From assembly GCA_002352665.1 (NCBI GenBank), contig DEIV01000044.1, positions 103,042 through 167,041 on the forward strand: DNA of 64,000 nucleotides. The letters run 5' to 3'. A model generated the notes under the pieces. That model was not told the DNA's origin. It did no database searches and saw only the letters and a list, made by a program, of their open reading frames with translations. Source of the stretch: Flavobacteriaceae bacterium UBA2765 (GTDB taxonomy: Bacteria; Bacteroidota; Bacteroidia; Flavobacteriales; Flavobacteriaceae). A program made the translations under genes and the position numbers. This document shows, one piece after another, positions 53,229 through 63,300 of the stretch (positions within the stretch are counted from its first letter, which is position 1; each line of letters opens with the position of its first letter).

Positions 53229-53352
53229 ACATAGAAAACAGTACAAGTTGCATTTGTAAATTAGATGTAAGCGAATACAAATTAAAAAGGCAAAAAAACA
53301 ATATCTATTAGCTTTAGTAGTTGTAATACTGTTGTTTAGCTGATTAACCCAT

Positions 53353-53676
53353 ATGTATATAAATAACAAATTTTTACGGTTTGTAGTAAGTGTTTTTATA
53401 GCAATTGTACTCTACTATTTCATTGTTTTTGCTATTGAAGGAACAGGTGATAAGAGTTTTTATAGTATCCTTGAAGCCATGTTTATTTTTGCTGTTTTTG
53501 GGATTTTTATTGTAGTCCCAATATTGATATTTTTTACCTATGCCGCCTACCAATTTTTTACAATAAAGGAAGAAAGGTCTAAAAAATACCCAACCATTTT
53601 TAAAACTATGATCGTTATTATTGGCATTATTGCATTACTCTATGTTGCAGCCATATATACTGATCTTTTTGGTTAA
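53353..53676 (+). CDS. Small membrane protein (first of two tandem paralogues)
   Basis: The 107-residue protein has three membrane helices: one near the N-terminus, one in the middle (EAMFIFAVFGIFIVVPILI), and one near the C-terminus ending in ALLYVAAIYTDLFG. It is clearly homologous to the next gene over its whole length, with identical or near-identical stretches at both ends (NKFLRF, EAMFIFAVFG, TDLFG). No family recognised. It starts 125 bases after a -7 box. Confidence 0.75.
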   Translation: MYINNKFLRFVVSVFIAIVLYYFIVFAIEGTGDKSFYSILEAMFIFAVFGIFIVVPILIFFTYAAYQFFTIKEERSKKYPTIFKTMIVIIGIIALLYVAAIYTDLFG

Positions 53677-53693
53677 AAAAATTTAAAATTCAA

Positions 53694-54008
53694 ATGTATA
53701 TTAAAAATAAATTTTTACGGTTTATAGTCAGTGTTTTTATAACACTACTACTCTACTTTTTCCTAGCAATGGGTATTTCTGAAGGAGAGATTAGTGAAGC
53801 TATTGAAGCCATGTTTATTTTTGCCGTTTTTGGATTGTTTATCGTAGGGCCAACATTAATTTTTATGGTATATCTTAGTTATCAGCTATTAACAAAAAAG
53901 GGCGAACGCTCTAAAAGAGCACCTAAAATATTAAAAACAACTTTTATATTTCTGTGTTTTATAGCCTTACTTTATGTTGCTGCGATGCACACCGATTTAT
54001 TTGGTTAA
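53694..54008 (+). CDS. Small membrane protein (second of two tandem paralogues)
   Basis: The 104-residue protein has the same three-helix layout as its neighbour, with IEAMFIFAVFGLFIVGPTLI in the middle and ALLYVAAMHTDLFG at the end. The pair arose by tandem duplication and has diverged, mostly in helix 1 and the loops. It begins 17 bases after the first copy and ends 14 bases before the large exported protein. Confidence 0.75.
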   Translation: MYIKNKFLRFIVSVFITLLLYFFLAMGISEGEISEAIEAMFIFAVFGLFIVGPTLIFMVYLSYQLLTKKGERSKRAPKILKTTFIFLCFIALLYVAAMHTDLFG

Positions 54009-54022
54009 TATTTTTAAAAAAA

Positions 54023-56416
54023 ATGAAACACATTCAATCCATACTACTGATTATTCTAATTTTAAATACTTGTTTTTTGCGTGGGCAAGAAATTTCTATA
54101 TCATCAAAAGATGTACTAAGAAAACAAAAACAAGCACTAACAGAACAAAGAAATTTTATAGAGAAAAGTGCCTGTCCACAAAGAGAAGATGTACTTAAAA
54201 AATATCAAGCCAATTTTGATAGACTTATAGAAGTTTTAGATATTGTTACACTAGTTTATCATACACCTATCACTATAGAAAAAGACCGTATAAAAGAGCA
54301 AGGGGATAAATTTATAACCTACCAATCTAGCAATCTAACCAGTATAATTGTAAAAAGACATAGTTCAAAAATTTCAATGGCAGGTATTGTTTCTGACAAT
54401 TCTAGTATTCCAGTAGGTACAAGATTGCTTACCGAGACATTTACATTTAAAGACAAGGAAATAGAGGTATTATATCGTATTCGTAAAAATCAAATCACTT
54501 TAATTAGCCTAGAAGCAATATATAAAGATAAAACAAGAATTTATGTTGAGTTTCAAAATCTGCCTCAAGCCCAATTCAGAGTGTATAACACGAGTGAATA
54601 TGGAACAGAACATGAAAACCTACATGTTTTAATTTCAAATGAAATAGGAGAAATTAATCTTATAAAAACCACTGGGTATGAACTATACCCTGAGGAATAT
54701 ACAGAAATGATTACGCAAAATCAAGGCTTAATAAAACACCGCTATGCTATACGATGCTATGATGAAAAAGGGAATCAAATAACACCTACACAAAAAGGAA
54801 ATTCCATAGAAATAAAACCAACAACCTATTTATTATGGTATAAAGGGACTATTGGGAAATACCCAATACACTTAATGTTAAAAAGAGGTTTTGTAAAAGA
54901 AAGTAATAATGTAGAAATAAATGATACTATCATTTCAAATGTACAGTACGCCTACGATAGTCAAAAAAAATGGATTAACATAGAAAACTTATGGGAACGA
55001 CAAGCAGGGATATTTGGTTTTGAAAAAAATGATGATTCTCCAGAATGGAGTGTTAATTTTGAGATCAATCAAGTATTAAAAGGAGATTGGGATAATCAAA
55101 ATGGTACCATACTACCCATAACCTTAACGCCTATGGCAAAGGAGTTTCTAGCCTTTACGTTCAAAGCAGAAATAGAAGAAGAGCTTACACCATCAGGAGA
55201 AGTGCAAAGTAAAATTGTTCGTGGTATTACTATTTACAAAAACGATAAAAAAAGTCAAGAAATAAAAAATGAAGACGGTTCTTCATTAGACTATTTTGAG
55301 TTGGCTTATGTAGATATCAATTATGATGGCTATTTAGATTTAACAATTAATGATAAACTTTATATATACAATATTGCTACAAAAAAATTTACTGTAAATA
55401 ATGAAGAGGATTATTATCCTTATCTCACAGAACTAGGGCAATATAATTTGTTCGATAAGAGTTTTATATCGCAAATGAACAGAGCAATGATTGAGTATAG
55501 AGCTGTCAGTGGAAAACTTGTGCCGTACCGCTCGAGTTCCTATTATCCAAATGAAGAGGGAAATATGGTCATGTTAGAAGAAAAATATGTTAACGGTAAA
55601 TGGGAAACCATTGAAGAACGTATTGAAAAAATGGATGAAGATGAAGAAGAAGAATATGAAGATGTTGATGTTGATGTTGATGATGATATAGACATCGCTT
55701 CTCCAAAAAATTACGCTTTAACTATAGATTTAACAGTTACTGATGGCAGTTTACTATTTACACCAAGTTTTCATAACAAAACGGGTCAAAAACTAACATT
55801 TAAACAGGAAGCTAAATTATTTACAGAAGTAACAGGTGCCAATAATAAAACACATAGGCAATTTTTATACAATATACCTTTATCTGGAGAAAAAGAAAAT
55901 ATGCTTAATGATAATTATATTTTATTTAACGGTAAAAATTATTTTTTAAATAATGCTGATGAATTAATTCCGTTTTTTCCACTTGATCTTAGCAATGGCG
56001 ACTATACTTTTCAATTGGTGTTAGAGCATCCTTTGTTTGGAAAAGTAAGCTCTAAAAGTCAAGCTATTCATTTACCATTTCAACTAAAAAAAGACAGCAC
56101 TATAGAACACTTGGTTGGCAGTATTAATGATAAGGTAAACGGATCTATCTATTTTAAAGTGAATGATAAAAAAGTAATAGGAACATTTATCAATACTAAG
56201 ACAGGTAAAAATATCAATCTAAGAGGCACCTATATAAGTGGTTTTTTTGGAGTAGATACAGTAAACTTTGAAGAATATGAAAAAAACAATGAACTAAGCG
56301 GTTACTTTGAAGGAACAATGAATAGGCTTAAAGGAGAGCATGAAGGTGTTTATGAAGGCTATTGGATAAGTCCAGACAAAGAAGCGAGAGTTCCTTTTGA
56401 GTTTAAAAAGCAGTAA
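54023..56416 (+). CDS. Large exported protein with Ca-binding-like DxNxDG motif, function unknown
   Basis: The protein has 797 residues from the ATG at 54023, where a signal peptide (IQSILLIILILNTCFLRGQ) begins; an open frame continues upstream to 53954, but it overlaps the previous gene and lacks a signal. A stretch starting YLLWYKGTIGKYPIHLMLKRG (about 270-290) resembles the start of the next protein, and DINYDGYLDLTI (about 435) is a VCBS/XAC2610-type calcium-binding loop. A very acidic run (EDEEEEYEDVDVDVDDDID) follows near residue 540-555. The C-terminal ~200 residues look like beta-strand-rich binding domains. I know no function. Confidence 0.75.
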   Translation: MKHIQSILLIILILNTCFLRGQEISISSKDVLRKQKQALTEQRNFIEKSACPQREDVLKKYQANFDRLIEVLDIVTLVYHTPITIEKDRIKEQGDKFITYQSSNLTSIIVKRHSSKISMAGIVSDNSSIPVGTRLLTETFTFKDKEIEVLYRIRKNQITLISLEAIYKDKTRIYVEFQNLPQAQFRVYNTSEYGTEHENLHVLISNEIGEINLIKTTGYELYPEEYTEMITQNQGLIKHRYAIRCYDEKGNQITPTQKGNSIEIKPTTYLLWYKGTIGKYPIHLMLKRGFVKESNNVEINDTIISNVQYAYDSQKKWINIENLWERQAGIFGFEKNDDSPEWSVNFEINQVLKGDWDNQNGTILPITLTPMAKEFLAFTFKAEIEEELTPSGEVQSKIVRGITIYKNDKKSQEIKNEDGSSLDYFELAYVDINYDGYLDLTINDKLYIYNIATKKFTVNNEEDYYPYLTELGQYNLFDKSFISQMNRAMIEYRAVSGKLVPYRSSSYYPNEEGNMVMLEEKYVNGKWETIEERIEKMDEDEEEEYEDVDVDVDDDIDIASPKNYALTIDLTVTDGSLLFTPSFHNKTGQKLTFKQEAKLFTEVTGANNKTHRQFLYNIPLSGEKENMLNDNYILFNGKNYFLNNADELIPFFPLDLSNGDYTFQLVLEHPLFGKVSSKSQAIHLPFQLKKDSTIEHLVGSINDKVNGSIYFKVNDKKVIGTFINTKTGKNINLRGTYISGFFGVDTVNFEEYEKNNELSGYFEGTMNRLKGEHEGVYEGYWISPDKEARVPFEFKKQ

Positions 56417-56419
56417 CAA

Positions 56420-58387
56420 ATGAAAAAAACAATAGTCATACTAATTCTTAGCTTTTTGTTCTGTACGCTAAATGCACAGACCAAAGAAACCAAAGAGCCA
56501 TTTTATAGCTATTTTTTATGGTATCAAGGTACTATTGGTGAGAAAAGTATTACAGCAAAAGTTGCTGTTAAAAACAGTACATATAGTGTCTCTTACGCAT
56601 ACGATTTTAATGAAAGGTGGATACATTTTACTGATATTAAAACAGATAACACTATAATTTCTGCTAAAGCCAGTACTGAAATAGATAATTATACTGATGG
56701 TTTTATAGCGTTAGACATGAAGAATTTATGGAAACTGACTGGGCAATGGATTTCTCAATCAGGAGAAAAACTACCCATTACTTTAAAAGTAGCACTAAAA
56801 GAATTACCTAATTCCCTAAAAAACACAACTCTTAAAAATGAATTTACAGCATTATTACTAACTCCAACTATTGTTGCAGATTCAATAAATGTTTACTATT
56901 CTGAAAAAAATGAAAATGGCAAAAGAAGTCCGATAGAAATTCAGACCTATACAAAAACCCATCCTAATATTGACAATCAAATTATTTATGTAGATATAAA
57001 TTTTGATGGTTATTTAGATATTACTATTGGTAATGCTATTTACATATTCAATACCCAAAAACAACGTTTTGAAGTAGAAAATAGTGAAAGTGATTTTTAT
57101 CCAGGCATTAATTATATAAGTGCTTATGAGCCTTATAACAAGACATTTGAATCTTCACATTGGCGTACTGTTATCTGGTATAAAGCTATCGAAGGTGCCA
57201 TTACACCCTATGAAACAGAAGAATATAATGAATATGACAGTAAAGATAACGACCATAATATAGGTGTTTCAGAAAACAGAATCAGAGATATTGATGGAAC
57301 AGAAAAGTATAGCATCCTTGACCTTTCTGTAAAGAATGATTCTATTAAGGATGTTCAAACATTAGTAGAACAATTTATCGGTGATCGTAAAATTGAAATT
57401 ATGGCTAGAGCCAAGTTGATTTTGAGATATCCATCGGGAGAAAACCACCATTATAAATATCAAAGGAATAAGACTTGGAAACCCTTATTTGTAGAATTTG
57501 AAGGGAAGAACATATATCCAGTAGTTAAAAAATATTATGATAATGGTCAACTAAAAAGCATTGGCTTCTATGATGAAGAAGGAAACCCAACTGGTGAATG
57601 GAAATCTTATAATAGAAGTGGAAAATTAAGATCCATAGGAAATTATAAAGATGGACATTTTACAGGTCAATGGGAATTTTATTCTGAAAACAAACAAGAA
57701 CATACAATAAAAAATTACAATCGTAATGGCAAAAACACGGGTGAATGGAAATACTACAGAAATGAAAAACTATATCAAATAGATTATTATTTAGATGGAA
57801 AAATGACTGGTGAATGGAAAAGTTTTTTTAAGAATGGACAATTAGAATATGTTCGTTACTATAAGAATGATAGAGCCATAAACAAACACAAAGAATATTA
57901 TGAAAGTGGTGAAATCAAAATGACAATAAGCTATCTTGATGGAAAGAAAGTTGCAACCAATGAATATTATGAAAGCGGTAAAATTAAAATGACAATAAGC
58001 TATCTTAATGGATATAAGGTAGAAACTAATAAATATTTTGAAAGTGGATTATTAAGTTTCTCTAAAAAAGTATTAAAAAATAACATAGTAACCAAAAGTT
58101 TTTATAAAAACCAACAGTTAGAGTATGTGTCTAGATATCATAAAAAAAGTCGAGTTGAGAGATTCAAAAAACACTATAAAAACGGGAGGCTACAGTATAA
58201 ATCAAAACAAGAAAATGGCAGAAAAACAGGAAGATATAAAGGTTATCATGCCAATGGAAAACGAAAGGCTAAAGGGGAGTATGATAATGGAAATAAAATA
58301 GGTGTTTGGAAATTGTATCAAGAAAATGGAAAACTAGATAAAATTGAACATTGGGAAGCAGGGAAATTAATTGATTCAAAAAAATAA
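56420..58387 (+). CDS. Exported YwqK/MORN-repeat protein with an XAC2610-like N-terminal domain
   Basis: The protein has 655 residues with a signal peptide ending near TLNAQ. The N-terminal ~330 residues share YFLWYQGTIGEKSITA and DINFDGYLDITI with the preceding protein, so the two are related. From about residue 365 a run of roughly twelve 23-residue YwqK/MORN-type repeats begins (for example YYDNGQLKSIGFYDEEGNPT, then GEWKSYNRSGKLRSIGNYKD). Two repeats at 57893-58030 are a recent tandem copy. YwqK-type proteins in some species are predicted antitoxins or immunity proteins; no toxin partner is seen here. It starts 3 bases after its neighbour. Confidence 0.78.
   Translation: MKKTIVILILSFLFCTLNAQTKETKEPFYSYFLWYQGTIGEKSITAKVAVKNSTYSVSYAYDFNERWIHFTDIKTDNTIISAKASTEIDNYTDGFIALDMKNLWKLTGQWISQSGEKLPITLKVALKELPNSLKNTTLKNEFTALLLTPTIVADSINVYYSEKNENGKRSPIEIQTYTKTHPNIDNQIIYVDINFDGYLDITIGNAIYIFNTQKQRFEVENSESDFYPGINYISAYEPYNKTFESSHWRTVIWYKAIEGAITPYETEEYNEYDSKDNDHNIGVSENRIRDIDGTEKYSILDLSVKNDSIKDVQTLVEQFIGDRKIEIMARAKLILRYPSGENHHYKYQRNKTWKPLFVEFEGKNIYPVVKKYYDNGQLKSIGFYDEEGNPTGEWKSYNRSGKLRSIGNYKDGHFTGQWEFYSENKQEHTIKNYNRNGKNTGEWKYYRNEKLYQIDYYLDGKMTGEWKSFFKNGQLEYVRYYKNDRAINKHKEYYESGEIKMTISYLDGKKVATNEYYESGKIKMTISYLNGYKVETNKYFESGLLSFSKKVLKNNIVTKSFYKNQQLEYVSRYHKKSRVERFKKHYKNGRLQYKSKQENGRKTGRYKGYHANGKRKAKGEYDNGNKIGVWKLYQENGKLDKIEHWEAGKLIDSKK
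57893..58030 (+). repeat. Tandem duplication of a 69-base unit inside the YwqK-type gene
   Basis: Units 57893-57961 and 57962-58030 encode two nearly identical 23-residue repeats (EYYESGEIKMTISYLDGKKV and EYYESGKIKMTISYLNGYKV). The DNA of the first two thirds differs by only a few bases, so the copy is recent compared with the other, diverged repeats. Confidence 0.8.
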
Positions 58388-58389
58388 TT

Positions 58390-59535
58390 ATGAAAACAAA
58401 ATTTAACACATTAAGCATCCTACTACTTTTTTTAGTTTCATTACAAATGTCTGCTCAAGACAACACTTGGCATGCCTTCTATTCAGAAGAGGGTAATAAA
58501 AGAGGTTTTAAAAATGAAAATGACAAAGTAATGATCCCTCCTAAGTTTATGGGTTTTACATCCGCTAAAAAATTTAGAAATATTATTGCTGTTATGGAAG
58601 AAAAAAACCATACAGCTTATGGATATTACCTACTTAAAAATGGTAAAAAAGTAGGTCGAGATAGTTTATATATCTGGGATATGGCATTTGATTGTGAGAG
58701 TGAAGGTATGATCCGTTTTCGTGACCCTAAAACTGACAAAGTAGGTTTTTTTGATGGCTATGGTAAAATAGCTATCCCTGCAATGTATTCTGATGCACTA
58801 CCCTTTAGAAATAATGTTGCCGTAGTTATTAAAAATGCCCAAAGAACCTGTTTAGATGGTAATACTTATCAAAAAGAAAGTCCATGTGAACATTGGACAT
58901 GGAAAGGTGGCACCACCCAACTTATTGATAAAAAAAATGAAGTGCTGATAAATGATTTTAAGCATAACAATGCGCTTAATTTATATTCTATGAAAAAAAA
59001 TGATACTACAGCACTACCCTATCGTTTAACACAAGGCGGTACAAAAAACAACTTTTATAGTTTTAATAATTATAAAAAACAGTTTGAGCATTGGTTATTT
59101 AATGTTTTTATAAGGCGTTTAGAATTCATTTCCAGTTCTGCTGCGGGTTCCTCTTTAACTAAATACGATTTTATAAATAATGCAATGCCTGATATTTCTG
59201 TATGGAATCATTCAGAACATGGCCAAAAGATAGTTGATAAGGAGCCTTTTTTAAGAGCTAATTATAAAATTCTACTAAACCGTTTAATCCTAGTTAAAAA
59301 TAAAAGTACTGATTCTTTCATTTCGCTATCCGGATTGAATTCATTTATATGGGAAGATTCTAAATATGACAAATACTTTGACGACTGTGGTAATCCATTT
59401 ATAAATAAATATCCATTGCATACATTAATTATTAATCATCCGGATGAAGATTACCAAGAGCAATTTGAATTTTTAAAAACTGATGAAGGGTATAAACTCA
59501 TTGGTGTAAATTCACCAAACATTATCATTAATTAA
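58390..59535 (+). CDS. Exported WG-repeat protein
   Basis: The protein has 381 residues with a signal peptide (LLFLVSLQMSAQ, about residue 22). WG-type repeats are seen in the N-terminal half: GNKRGFKNENDKVMIPPKFMG, and DKVGFFDGYGKIAIPAMYSDALPFRNNVAVV, in part. The segment CEHWTWKGGTTQLIDKKNEV completes another. The C-terminal half has no recognised domain and carries a CGNPF segment. WG-repeat proteins are frequent in toxin-immunity and surface-protein neighbourhoods; their role is unknown. It starts 2 bases after the YwqK gene. Confidence 0.78.
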   Translation: MKTKFNTLSILLLFLVSLQMSAQDNTWHAFYSEEGNKRGFKNENDKVMIPPKFMGFTSAKKFRNIIAVMEEKNHTAYGYYLLKNGKKVGRDSLYIWDMAFDCESEGMIRFRDPKTDKVGFFDGYGKIAIPAMYSDALPFRNNVAVVIKNAQRTCLDGNTYQKESPCEHWTWKGGTTQLIDKKNEVLINDFKHNNALNLYSMKKNDTTALPYRLTQGGTKNNFYSFNNYKKQFEHWLFNVFIRRLEFISSSAAGSSLTKYDFINNAMPDISVWNHSEHGQKIVDKEPFLRANYKILLNRLILVKNKSTDSFISLSGLNSFIWEDSKYDKYFDDCGNPFINKYPLHTLIINHPDEDYQEQFEFLKTDEGYKLIGVNSPNIIIN

Positions 59536-59536
59536 G

Positions 59537-60340
59537 ATGAAAAACACAAATATATTTGACGCTTGTAGAGAAGGCAATTTAGAATTGGTAAAAAAATTAC
59601 TACTAGAACATGATCTAGATTTAAATGGATTTAATGAATTTGGTTTTACAGCATTACAATGTGCTGCAATGGGGAGTGATGGTGCAGATTCTAAAATAAC
59701 TTTAGCAATTATAAAACTGTTAATTGAAGCTGGGGCAGACATACAAATAGAAAGTAAAGACAAAAGAACCGCACTTTACCTTCTCGCTGAATTTTCGCAA
59801 GCAATTGCACCTGTTCAATATCTTATTGATCAAGGTGCTAAAACCGATATTTATGATGCACATGGCAATCATATCACTAAAAATGCTTGGGCAACTGAAG
59901 TAAAACACTTACTTATGGAGCGAACAGGAGTTAACCTTATTAAAGAACCAGAATTAGAACCCATTAAGATGGATAGTAAAAGATGGAAACTTGTAAAGAA
60001 AACTATTGCTCAAGTGTTCCTAGAATTAGAAAATAAGGGTTTAATTGCTATACTTTCAGCTGGAAATACACAAGATGATGGATTTTTAGCATGTTCTGAA
60101 GCCTATCGTGAGCATTCAAATCCTAAAACAATTAGTGGCTTTTGCTTTTATACAAAACAAGATGCAAAACGAGCACAAAAAACAAGTATGATTTTGTTAG
60201 GCTATGGAGGAACTGATGGCAAAGATAAATCGACAGAGAAAGTTGGTCAACTTATTGTTGAAGCTTTTGAACAAGCAAATTTTGTCGTAAAGTGGAACGG
60301 AAAAGCATCAGATAGACCTTCTATTTATTTACATAAATAA
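59537..60340 (+). CDS. Ankyrin-repeat protein with a DUF6891-like C-terminal domain, cytoplasmic
   Basis: The protein has 267 residues and no signal, unlike its neighbours. The N-terminal ~130 residues carry about three ankyrin repeats: FDACREGNLELVKKLLLEHD, FGFTALQCAAMGS and IIKLLIEAGADIQ, then ALYLLAEFSQAIAPVQYLID. The C-terminal ~110 residues (NKGLIAILSAGNTQDDGFLACSEA, GFCFYTKQDAKRAQ, ILLGYGGTD) resemble DUF6891. Such ankyrin plus small-domain proteins are often predicted immunity proteins. It follows the WG gene with a one-base gap. Confidence 0.75.
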   Translation: MKNTNIFDACREGNLELVKKLLLEHDLDLNGFNEFGFTALQCAAMGSDGADSKITLAIIKLLIEAGADIQIESKDKRTALYLLAEFSQAIAPVQYLIDQGAKTDIYDAHGNHITKNAWATEVKHLLMERTGVNLIKEPELEPIKMDSKRWKLVKKTIAQVFLELENKGLIAILSAGNTQDDGFLACSEAYREHSNPKTISGFCFYTKQDAKRAQKTSMILLGYGGTDGKDKSTEKVGQLIVEAFEQANFVVKWNGKASDRPSIYLHK

Positions 60341-60354
60341 TTAATATAACTAAA

Positions 60355-63300
60355 ATGAAAAAGATAATTCTACTACTACTTTTAAGTATCGCCACCAACT
60401 TAACGGCACAAAAAGACATACTTTATTTTGATGCAGGTTGGAATAAAACCACCAAAGCTGAAGCGAAATTTTACAGGCCTATACCTCTTAAAAAAACAGG
60501 TAACTTATACCAAGTAAAAGACTATTACATTACTGGTAGCCTCCAAATGGAAGGTTATTATTCTAATATAGAAAAGGAAGAATTAGAGGGTAAGGTGGTC
60601 TGGTATTATATAAACGGTCAAAAATCTGAGATACGCAACTACAAAAAAGGAATACTAGATGGTACAAGTACCTATTATAATAAAGAAGGTTTTTTAAGAG
60701 CAGAAGGCATTTTTAAAAATAATATTCGTTGGACAGGGAGATTCTTTGATGCTTTTTCTGATGGCTATGTTCCAGAATTTAAAGAAGGTAAAAAAATAGC
60801 TCAGGTGCGTTATTATAATAAATCCAATCAAGTTGCTGTAAAGTTAGTATTTGTAAATGACAGCACATCAATTAATAGTTCTTTTGCTAGAGACGGAAAA
60901 AAACTAGGTGAAATGCTATATATAAATCAGTATCCCACTGATGGCGTACAGTATTTTTGGTTCGAAACAGAAGTTGATAATGAAATTTTGAGTGTCGAAA
61001 GGTATGAAACGTATAAAAACAAAGCTGCTAATGGAGAAAAAGCAACTTTTGACAGGAGTGGAAAGTTATTAGCAAAAGGTATAAAAAAAGAAGGTGCTCC
61101 TTATTCAGGAACATTTTATAATACGAACTATAACCTACGAGAAACATATGTTTTAGGGAAACTTGAAGGAGAGCAAATTACATATTCAGAAAAAGGAGAA
61201 GTTATAGCCAAGGGTATAAACAAAGATGGTAAACCCTATTCAGGATCCTTTATTGACAATCAATATCTAAAACATAATGATTTGAAATTAAGAAATTATG
61301 TAAAAGGTAGTTTAGAAGGGGAAGAAATTAGTTTTACATCAAAAGAGAAGGTTATTAGTAAAGGTATCAACAAAAACAACAAACCTTGGGAAGGTGAATT
61401 TGTAGATGACTACTTGCAAATCACAACTTATAAAAACGGACAACAAGAAGGAAAACAAACCAAATATTATACGGCTAATTTTAAAATAATAATAGAATAC
61501 TATCATATTCATCTAGGCAAAAAAGAAGGCGAAAGTGTTCATTTCGATAAAAAAGGAAAACAAATAGCTAAAGGAATCTATAAAAATGATATCCCATTTA
61601 CAGGTACTTTTTATGACGAATATTACAATACTTTATCATCGTATAAAGAGGGTAAAAAACATGGCTTCTTTAAACAATATGATAATAAAGGAAAAATAAT
61701 AGCACAACAAGAATATGACGAAGGTCAGATTTCAGGGCTTGTTAAAAGTGACAGCTATATTGAGGATAAAATTTGCGAATGCGAATACAAAAAAGGAAAA
61801 CCTTTTGATGGCGAAGTTTGTGAAAGTTATAGTGTAAACTACTACAAAAACGGAAAAATTGTAAAAAAAGAAACCTATAATCGTGATGATTTGAAAACAT
61901 TAGAAGAAGTTATAACCTATACTAATGAAGGCTTAATTGCACAAAACAGCACTTTTTTTGAAAACAAATCTTATCAACTCACCTACAAGAACAATAAACC
62001 TTTTAACGGAGAGGAATTTAGCACTTATGACAGAAGACTAACCACCTATACAGATGGAGTTAAAAATGGTCCATTTACTGAGTATACTTATGAAGGTGTA
62101 TTTATTGAAGGAAATTATAAAGATAATATGTGGGAAGGAACACTAACATTTGAAGATAGACTACATAATAAAATAACAACCTGTATCTTTAAAAGTGGGA
62201 AACCCTTAGATGGCACTGTAATTTCAAATTATTGCATTACTAACTATCAAAACGGATTAAAAACAGGACCGGAAGCGTGTAATACAAATCTTTATTTTAA
62301 AAAAAATAATGAATACGAAATAGTGTATGATAGCATAACTCAAAATTACAAAAACGGTCAATTAAATGGGAAAATTCAATACTTTAAAAATCAAAATCTA
62401 GTTGCTGATGGGCAGTATGTAAATGGAAACCCTAGAGAAGGTACATTTTTTATAAACAAAACATTTCAAAACCTTTATAAAGGCGGAAAATTAGTAAAAT
62501 CAACTTATTATTTTGGGATGTATAAGCATGTAGATATTTTTGAAAATTACTTAATAAGCAAAGAAATAACCTATAAAGACAATGCGATTATCTATGAAGG
62601 TGATTTTAAAAATGGAAATGAGTACAACGGAACGTTTATAAGCATTGATAATAAAGAAGAACCCAGAAGTTTTACACGTACACCTTATAAAAATGGAAAA
62701 AAACAGGGCAAAGAACACGTTATTAATAGTATTGAAAATAAAATAGAAGAAGTTAATACTTATGATGAAGGTGTCATTTTACATAAAATTAAAAAATTTC
62801 CTTTTAAAGGTTTAGACAGTATTACTGGCATTTACAAAAAAGGCAAACCTTTTTCAGGGCATTTTCATACACTAAAAGGTATAATAGAAAAAATAGAACA
62901 TTATAAAAAAGGCAAAAAAACAGGCTACCAATATTATTATAGCACTGCGGGTTCTTTATTAAAACCAGTATTAGACAGTATTAATTATGTAAACGGAAAA
63001 CCATTTGATGGTATAGACATTGAAGTAAATAAAAATTACCATAAGCATTTTTATAAAAAAGGAAAACGAACGCAAACGGATGTTTACAGTATGTATTATC
63101 AAGGTATCTCTGATCTGCCTGATTATCGTGTAACACCTACAGCTACAGGATTTTTGACCTATAAAACAAATAGCGATACATTCGAAAAATACAATGAATT
63201 AAGCTATACAAATGCTGCTAAAACCGAAGGAAAAGTTGAATTTTTTACCGAAAAGGAAAAAGGATACCTCAAATTTAAAAATAAAGAGCTTATAGATGTA

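Larger units (their letters stand above)
53019..53352. other. Intergenic stretch with three stem-loops and a -7 box
   Basis: The 334-base gap holds a perfect 16-bp hairpin (53045-53079), an imperfect 15-bp one (53086-53120, 12 matches), and a 6-bp one (53156-53176). TATCTTTG at 53221-53228 is a -7 box match. An unstarted reading frame with a signal-peptide-like end lies at 53281-53343. Confidence 0.6.

Noticed and set aside
53954..54022. Upstream extension of the large exported protein gene to 53954
   Set aside because: It would overlap the preceding gene by 55 bases and bury the signal peptide that begins at the ATG 54023.
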